From positions 1-10,405 of the forward strand of contig CAYHSY010000034.1 in NCBI GenBank assembly GCA_964359435.1: DNA of 10,405 nucleotides, written 5' to 3'. This document shows, piece after piece, positions 6,530-10,405 of the stretch (positions within the stretch are counted from its first letter, which is position 1; the number at the start of each line of letters is the position of its first letter). The notes beneath the pieces are model-generated. The model made no database searches. It saw only the letters and a program-made list of their open reading frames with translations, and was not told the DNA's origin. This stretch comes from CAYHSY01 sp964359435. GTDB lineage: Bacteria > Patescibacteriota > Minisyncoccia > UBA6257 > JAUSGH01. A program made the translations under genes and the position numbers.

Positions 6530-7572
6530 AACTTGATATCCCTTGGAGTGAACGGGGTATCCAAAATATGTTTGTATTTATCAAATTGTTCAATAGCAAC
6601 ACCCGTGCCGCGCGCGACGCAAGTCAAGGGATCTTCCACCACGGTCACCGCGATGGAAAGCTCTTTACTGATCAATTCATCTATACCACGCAGAAGCGAG
6701 CCGCCGCCGCACAAAAATATGCCGCGCTGCAGCACGTCGCCGGCCAACTCCGGCGGCGCGGTTTCCACCACTTCTTTGACTGCTTCCGCGATGCTTTTCA
6801 ACGGCTTAGCAAGGGCTGCACGCACTTGCGCGTCCCGGACAATAACTTCTTTGGGGAGACCTGTTGTCAGATCGCGCCCCCTGACCGTCATTTCCTCCTT
6901 CTGATCGAGCGGTACGGCTGAACCAATGCTGATCTTGAGCTCCTCGGCCGTCGGCTCACCAATTGCCAGACGAAACTCTTCTCTGACAAACCTGATGATT
7001 TCTTCATGAAACTTATCGCCCGCAATTTTCAAACTTTTGGAAGTCACCGAACCGCCCATAGAAATTATGGCGATTTCCGTGGTGCCGCCGCCGATGTCCA
7101 CAATCATATTGGCAGTCGGTTCATCAATCGGCAAACGCGCGCCCAAAGCTGCCGCGACGGATTCTTCGATTATATAAACTTTGTTGACACCGGCGCCCAA
7201 AACCGCGTCTTCAACTGATTTTCTTTCCACTTCCGTCAGATTACTGGGTACACCGATGACGGCTTTATGATAATTCAAGGTGAAATGCGATTTGCCAATG
7301 CGACGCATAAAATACCTAAGCATCTCTTGAGCCATGTCGAAATCGGAAATAATACCGCTCACGAGCGGCCGCACCACATTGATATGCGCCGGCGTACGGC
7401 CAATCATCTTACGGGCATCTTCGCCTATGGCCAAAAGCTGGCCGGTTTTGCCATTCACAGCCACAATCGTCGGCTCATTGACCACGATGCCCGCTCCAGC
7501 CAGATAAATCAATGAATTGGCGGTGCCAAGGTCTATGCCAATGTTTTTGGAGAAAAAATCCCAAAACTTCAT
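6526..7572 (-). CDS. mreB: Rod shape-determining protein MreB (bacterial actin)
   Basis: This 348-residue protein is full length and highly conserved. The actin-fold nucleotide site is intact: phosphate-1 loop IGIDLGTANSLIY (11-23), phosphate-2 loop DIGGGTTEIAI (159-169) and adenosine motif CGGGSLLRGID (288-298). MreB forms membrane-associated filaments in the cytoplasm that orient elongasome movement. The N-terminal MKFWDFFSKN is amphipathic and may bind the membrane. It is the first gene of the mreB-mreC-mreD-mrdA unit, with a plausible promoter just upstream and an AGGA 11 bases before the ATG, which is distant for a Shine-Dalgarno sequence. Its stop overlaps the mreC start by four bases. 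Confidence 0.98.
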   Translation of the reverse strand: MKFWDFFSKNIGIDLGTANSLIYLAGAGIVVNEPTIVAVNGKTGQLLAIGEDARKMIGRTPAHINVVRPLVSGIISDFDMAQEMLRYFMRRIGKSHFTLNYHKAVIGVPSNLTEVERKSVEDAVLGAGVNKVYIIEESVAAALGARLPIDEPTANMIVDIGGGTTEIAIISMGGSVTSKSLKIAGDKFHEEIIRFVREEFRLAIGEPTAEELKISIGSAVPLDQKEEMTVRGRDLTTGLPKEVIVRDAQVRAALAKPLKSIAEAVKEVVETAPPELAGDVLQRGIFLCGGGSLLRGIDELISKELSIAVTVVEDPLTCVARGTGVAIEQFDKYKHILDTPFTPRDIKL

Positions 7573-7573
7573 A

Positions 7574-7708
7574 AATGTCTAATTCCTAATTAACCTAATT
7601 ATTCTAATCAATGACCAATGCTAATGACAAAATGACCGATGAGAAACTAATCCTTTTTTAGACATTGGGTATTTAATCATTGGGATTTGATTAGGTCAAT
7701 TAGAAATT
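7574..7708. repeat. Inverted-repeat-rich AT region between proS and mreB
   Basis: CTAATTAACCTAAT (7586-7599) and ATTAGGTCAATTAG (7690-7703) are inverted repeats with one mismatch in 14, extendable outward by a few pairs. Separately, AATGTCTAA (7574-7582) is a perfect inverted copy of TTAGACATT (7658-7666). Between them are degenerate ATGAC(C/A)(A/G) units at 7611-7645. The right arm overlaps the proS stop codon. The region also holds the probable mreB promoter. Confidence 0.6.
7601..7630 (-). promoter_or_regulatory. Probable promoter of the mreB-mreC-mreD-mrdA operon
   Basis: On the minus strand, TTGTCA (7625-7630) and TAGAAT (7601-7606) are 18 bases apart. Transcription would start near 7594, about 22 bases before the mreB ATG. 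No other good promoter is seen in the gap. Confidence 0.45.
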
Positions 7709-8932
7709 TTTAAATAATTCTTTTACTGAAATCAACTTAGGCGTTGCTTTCCCCCGTTCCTTAATCTCCACTTTCTTTTCAGCCAAAGTTTTATCGCTTA
7801 CGACGATCCGCAGAGGCGCGCCAAGGAGATCTGCGTCGCCGAACTTTTCGCCGGCGCCAACGGCGCGGTCATCCCAAACAACCTCAACGCCGGCCTTTGA
7901 CAGCTCGGAATATAATTTTTTGGCCGCAGACATGGTCTTTTTATCTTTACCGAGCGAAATCAAGTGAATGGCAAATGGCGCGACGGATTTTGGCCAGATG
8001 ATGCCGCGCTCATCGCTCGAATTTTCAACAATGGTCGCGAGCACGCGGCCAGGGCCAATGCCGTATGAACCCATGATGACTTTTTGCGGCGCGCCACGCT
8101 CATCTTGATAAGTCAGCCCGAAAGCATCCGCAAAACGAGTACCGAGCCGGAAAATGTTACCGACTTCGATCGCGGAACCGGAGACAATAGTGCCGGAACA
8201 TTTGGGACAGGCACCCCCTTCTTTAACGCGCGCCACTTCTTTGTTTTGGGCATAACGGCATTTGGCGCAATAAAACACCACGTCCTCGCCGGCGGCGGAT
8301 AGCACTTGAAATTCGTGCGTAAAATCTTTCGTAAAAGCGCCGCCGGAAGCCTCGACGACGAGAGCGTCTAAACCAAGACGCTTAAAAATCTTGGAGTAAG
8401 CTTTTTTAACTTTCTCATAATAATCATTAAGGTCCTCCACGGAAGCGTGGAAACTGTACAGGTCTTTCATCAAAAATTCACGGCCGCGCAACAGGCCGTT
8501 TTTGGCGCGCGGCTCGTGGCGAAATTTTGTCTGGATTTGATAAACCGCGCGCGGCAAATCTTTATACGATTGGATGAAATGTTTGGCGATCGAAGCAATG
8601 ACTTCTTCGTGCGTCCAGCCCAACCCAAACTCTTCGCCGGTTTGGGTTTTCAATTTATAAACCACTTCCACGTCCCAGCGATTGGATTTTTCCCAGTATT
8701 CTTTGGCAACGAGCGCCGGCATCAGGAGTTCCTCGCCGCCGATCGCGTCCATTTCTTCACGGATGATTTTATTTATTTTTTCGAGCACGCGCAGACCGAG
8801 CGGCAAATAGGTAAATACGCCGGCCGACATCTTACGGATAAAACCGCCACGGATCAAGTATTTGGCATTGACCGCTTCTTCGTCCTTAGGAAAAGCGCGT
8901 TCCGATTTGGAAAAAAGTTTGGAGAGTAGCAT
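7700..8932 (-). CDS. proS: Prolyl-tRNA synthetase, short form without editing insertion
   Basis: This cytoplasmic class II synthetase charges tRNA-Pro with proline. At 410 residues it is much shorter than the usual bacterial form of about 570. Motif 1 is near 49-74, motif 2 near 132-161 (FRHE at 137-140) and motif 3 at 287-303 (MGSYGIGPGRV), with the anticodon-binding domain at about 318-410. Where the INS editing domain normally sits there is only a compact stretch with CAKC (222-225) and CPKC (242-245), a likely zinc ribbon. The parts flanking the normal insertion (the CAKCRYAQN-like strand and AIEVGNIFRLGT) are joined directly, so this is a clean natural short form, not a frameshift. Without INS, removal of Ala-tRNA-Pro would need a separate factor. 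The ATG start matches the usual MLxSKLF N-terminus; no Shine-Dalgarno sequence is seen. Confidence 0.97.
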   Translation of the reverse strand: MLLSKLFSKSERAFPKDEEAVNAKYLIRGGFIRKMSAGVFTYLPLGLRVLEKINKIIREEMDAIGGEELLMPALVAKEYWEKSNRWDVEVVYKLKTQTGEEFGLGWTHEEVIASIAKHFIQSYKDLPRAVYQIQTKFRHEPRAKNGLLRGREFLMKDLYSFHASVEDLNDYYEKVKKAYSKIFKRLGLDALVVEASGGAFTKDFTHEFQVLSAAGEDVVFYCAKCRYAQNKEVARVKEGGACPKCSGTIVSGSAIEVGNIFRLGTRFADAFGLTYQDERGAPQKVIMGSYGIGPGRVLATIVENSSDERGIIWPKSVAPFAIHLISLGKDKKTMSAAKKLYSELSKAGVEVVWDDRAVGAGEKFGDADLLGAPLRIVVSDKTLAEKKVEIKERGKATPKLISVKELFKNF

Positions 8933-9013
8933 ATGAGCCGTTGCGTTATTTCTTGAAAGCTTACCAGTAAACGCACAGGAAATAAAGTTGACTATTCTAT
9001 GGCGCGTGTTTAC

Positions 9014-9053
9014 AAAACAAAAATCCCGAGCCGCGACACGCGCGACACGGGAT
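9014..9053 (-). terminator. Intrinsic terminator of the GC-rich orphan gene
   Basis: On the minus strand ATCCCG (9048-9053) pairs with CGGGAT (9023-9028), with an inner CGCG/CGCG pairing, followed by TTTTTGTTTTG. It lies 39 bases beyond the orphan's stop and about 80 bases before proS. This suggests that proS has its own promoter; I find only a -10-like TAGAAT at 8994-8999 on the minus strand without a good -35. Confidence 0.85.
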
Positions 9054-9092
9054 AGATGGGCTCACCAAGCGACCGTCGAGGAAACCAGGGCA

Positions 9093-9662
9093 TCACTCAC
9101 CCCCCGGCCCGTCCCATTTGGGGTCCTCCTGGACTGTTCCGAATGGGGCAGTCACCGCCCACAACACCGGGTCCTCCGCCTCTGCCAGATCAGCGGCCTT
9201 ACCCCAGGACCCAAGAACAATGCCACCGACCTTGCCCTGCGCCGCGCGGCGTCTATTGGGCAAGAGGACCGATTCACAGGTCCACTTGGCCGGCTTTACG
9301 CCCGGCCGGAGGATCGACACGGAGCCGTAGTGGTAACCGATCCTGCCGAGCTCCTCACGGGTATCGGCAGAACACCATGTTGCCCCGCCGGCGCCGCAGA
9401 TCACGACCCCCGGCAACAGCGGATCGAAACCCTCCCGCTCCGCGAAGATTTCTACCGTTCGACGCGAACCATGCCGGTCCACATGTCGGAAAAACCTGAC
9501 CCAGGCCGTCGCCTGATTCTTTCCGGAGCGGAGCAGAGAACCTTCCTTATCGGAGAAAAGCAGGTGATCCCAAATGGCGGGCGCGCACCCCGGCTCGTAA
9601 CAAGAAGCCGGCCGGTCCACCCCATAAGACAAGAACAAGAAAACGTTTGCCTTGATTTCCAT
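9093..9662 (-). CDS. Hypothetical GC-rich orphan protein between rseP and proS
   Basis: I do not recognise this 189-residue protein. It is probably soluble: there is a mildly hydrophobic N-terminus (MEIKANVFLFLSYG) but no clear membrane helix. It has Cys21, Cys26, Cys89, Cys97 and Cys128 and many glycines, prolines and tryptophans. The start at 9662 was chosen because AAGGAGA lies seven bases upstream; an in-frame ATG at 9734 would lie on the predicted transcript start. The gene has its own consensus promoter and terminator, which shows the minus strand is the coding one. Its base composition is unusual: 41, 38 and 36 G+C in the 60-base blocks starting at 9121, 9241 and 9541, against 23 in blocks at 8641 and 9841 in its neighbours. 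Recent acquisition is possible. Confidence 0.7.
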   Translation of the reverse strand: MEIKANVFLFLSYGVDRPASCYEPGCAPAIWDHLLFSDKEGSLLRSGKNQATAWVRFFRHVDRHGSRRTVEIFAEREGFDPLLPGVVICGAGGATWCSADTREELGRIGYHYGSVSILRPGVKPAKWTCESVLLPNRRRAAQGKVGGIVLGSWGKAADLAEAEDPVLWAVTAPFGTVQEDPKWDGPGGE

Positions 9663-9669
9663 GGGTATC

Positions 9670-9676
9670 TCTCCTT
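9670..9676 (-). promoter_or_regulatory. Ribosome binding site AAGGAGA
   Basis: AAGGAGA on the minus strand lies seven bases before the ATG at 9662 and decides that start over the in-frame ATG at 9734. Confidence 0.85.
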
Positions 9677-9736
9677 CAAGCTGCCAACCAATCGAATACC
9701 AGCCACAATTAAAGGTACCCTCGCAAACCTTCATAT

Positions 9737-9765
9737 ATTATATATGATAACACCGCTTAAGTCAA
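9737..9765 (-). promoter_or_regulatory. Strong consensus promoter TTGACT-N17-TATAAT
   Basis: On the minus strand TTGACT (9760-9765) and TATAAT (9737-9742) are exactly 17 bases apart. The transcript would start near 9730, giving a leader of about 68 bases. It lies 16 bases after the rseP stop with no terminator in between. It shares TTGACTTA and TATAATATAT with the promoter at 3013-3041. Confidence 0.9.
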
Positions 9766-9781
9766 ATATAGCGGGTACGCA

Positions 9782-10405
9782 TCAAAAGAGCTTCGTAACA
9801 TCCCGCACCGTCACGGCTAAAATCAGGGCAATCAATAACGAGAACCCGATCATATTAACAGTTGATTCAAAAGCCGGTGAAAGTTTGGTGCCCTTAATTT
9901 TTTCAAAAATTATAAAAAGAAACCGGCCGCCGTCCAAAGCCGGGAAGGGCAGAATGTTTAACACCGCGAGATTTAACGAGATCAGACCAAGGAGCTGCAT
10001 GAAAAATATAAAACCGCTTTTAACTGATTCGGCCGCGATGCCGAAAACACCGATAGGCCCCACGAACCCTTCCATTAATTTACCCTCACTGAAGAGTGTC
10101 GCGACGATTCTGGAAAGTCCGTAGAGAATGGAAGCCATAATGCCAAGCGAGGCCTTAAGCCCGTTACAGATACTCGCAAAAAATCCGTGAGCCGGCACCC
10201 CGGCTTCGGAAATGATGACCCCTAGAGCCCCCTCATCCGCGCCGTTTTCAACACGGGGCACCACCGAAACAATTTCTACGCCCGCCTCTCCCCGGACGCG
10301 CAGCTCCACCACCTCTCCGCGGCGCGAGGCCACGAAATTGATAAATTCCACTGAACTCCCGAAACCCTCGATAAAATCTCCCTTTTGAAAACCCGCGGCT
10401 TCAGC
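9782..10405 (-). CDS. rseP: RseP-like site-2 protease (M50), C-terminal part, cut by window edge
   Basis: The frame stays open to the right edge, giving 207 residues without the N-terminus. Numbering from the edge: the end of a PDZ-like domain (AEAAGFQKGDFIEGFG, 1-16, the usual carboxylate-binding and KxGD region), then membrane segments, GPIGVFG, and NILPFPALDGGRF, the conserved third M50 motif whose aspartate binds the catalytic zinc. The HExxH motif would lie outside the window. These intramembrane proteases cut transmembrane anti-sigma factors or signal peptides. A GTG at 10351 is internal and not the start, because the PDZ sequence continues upstream of it. A gene-symbol-level orthologue assignment is likely but not certain. 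Confidence 0.93.
   Translation of the reverse strand, partial: AEAAGFQKGDFIEGFGSSVEFINFVASRRGEVVELRVRGEAGVEIVSVVPRVENGADEGALGVIISEAGVPAHGFFASICNGLKASLGIMASILYGLSRIVATLFSEGKLMEGFVGPIGVFGIAAESVKSGFIFFMQLLGLISLNLAVLNILPFPALDGGRFLFIIFEKIKGTKLSPAFESTVNMIGFSLLIALILAVTVRDVTKLF

Noticed and set aside
8942..8975. TGCGTT/AACGCA stem in the proS leader as a regulatory element
   Set aside because: Only six base pairs with a 22-base loop and no recognisable T-box or attenuator features.
8988..9016. TTGACT-N17-TACAAA on the plus strand as a promoter
   Set aside because: The -10 is poor, and it would only drive transcription through the back of a terminator and antisense to the orphan; no gene follows. 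Probably chance.
8988..10124. A 378-codon open frame on the plus strand
   Set aside because: It runs antisense through both the GC-rich orphan and the conserved rseP frame, its product looks like low-complexity shadow translation, and the promoter, ribosome binding site and terminator in this region belong to the minus strand.

Overview
This window most likely comes from a member of the candidate phyla radiation (Patescibacteria, Parcubacteria-like). That is an inference from a compact prolyl-tRNA synthetase without the editing insertion, short MreC and MreD, a run of core genes on one strand with tiny gaps or overlaps, and short heptameric repeats. TGA is used as an ordinary stop codon (mreB, mrdA, rseP), so the standard code applies. 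I could run no database search, so every family name rests on motifs read by eye.

Layout. Core genes lie on the minus strand. Read in their own direction, from the right edge: the C-terminal part of an RseP-like site-2 protease (9782-10405, cut by the window edge), an unrecognised GC-rich orphan (9093-9662), proS (7700-8932), then the cell-shape operon mreB-mreC-mreD-mrdA (7572 down to 3473), and further left tpiA (971-1696) and a SIMPL/DUF541 protein (179-931). Between mrdA and tpiA the strand flips: three small, unrecognised membrane-protein genes (1819-2133, 2254-3003, 3104-3472) lie on the plus strand, each followed by its own intrinsic terminator and at least two preceded by a good promoter.

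How the genes fit together. MreB (actin-like filament), MreC, MreD and the transpeptidase PBP2 form the elongasome that directs lateral peptidoglycan synthesis; they appear to be one transcription unit with overlapping or closely spaced genes. ProS and RseP next to it are typical housekeeping neighbours. TpiA is a glycolytic enzyme, and the SIMPL protein is membrane-anchored and faces outward.

Most notable. The four orphan genes differ from the core genes in their expression signals. Two of them, 1.0 kb from the left and 0.7 kb from the right end of the core run and on opposite strands (3104-3472 and 9093-9662), share almost the same control region: TTGACTTA, a TATAATATAT box at 17-base spacing, AGGTTTGC near the predicted transcript start, and AAGGAGA seven bases before ATG. 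The core genes mostly lack a clear Shine-Dalgarno sequence. The three plus-strand proteins may also share a three-helix module. Other points are a four-copy heptamer repeat inside tpiA, an inverted-repeat-rich gap between proS and mreB, a long imperfect hairpin after the SIMPL gene, and a terminator that also encodes the last residues of the convergent mrdA.
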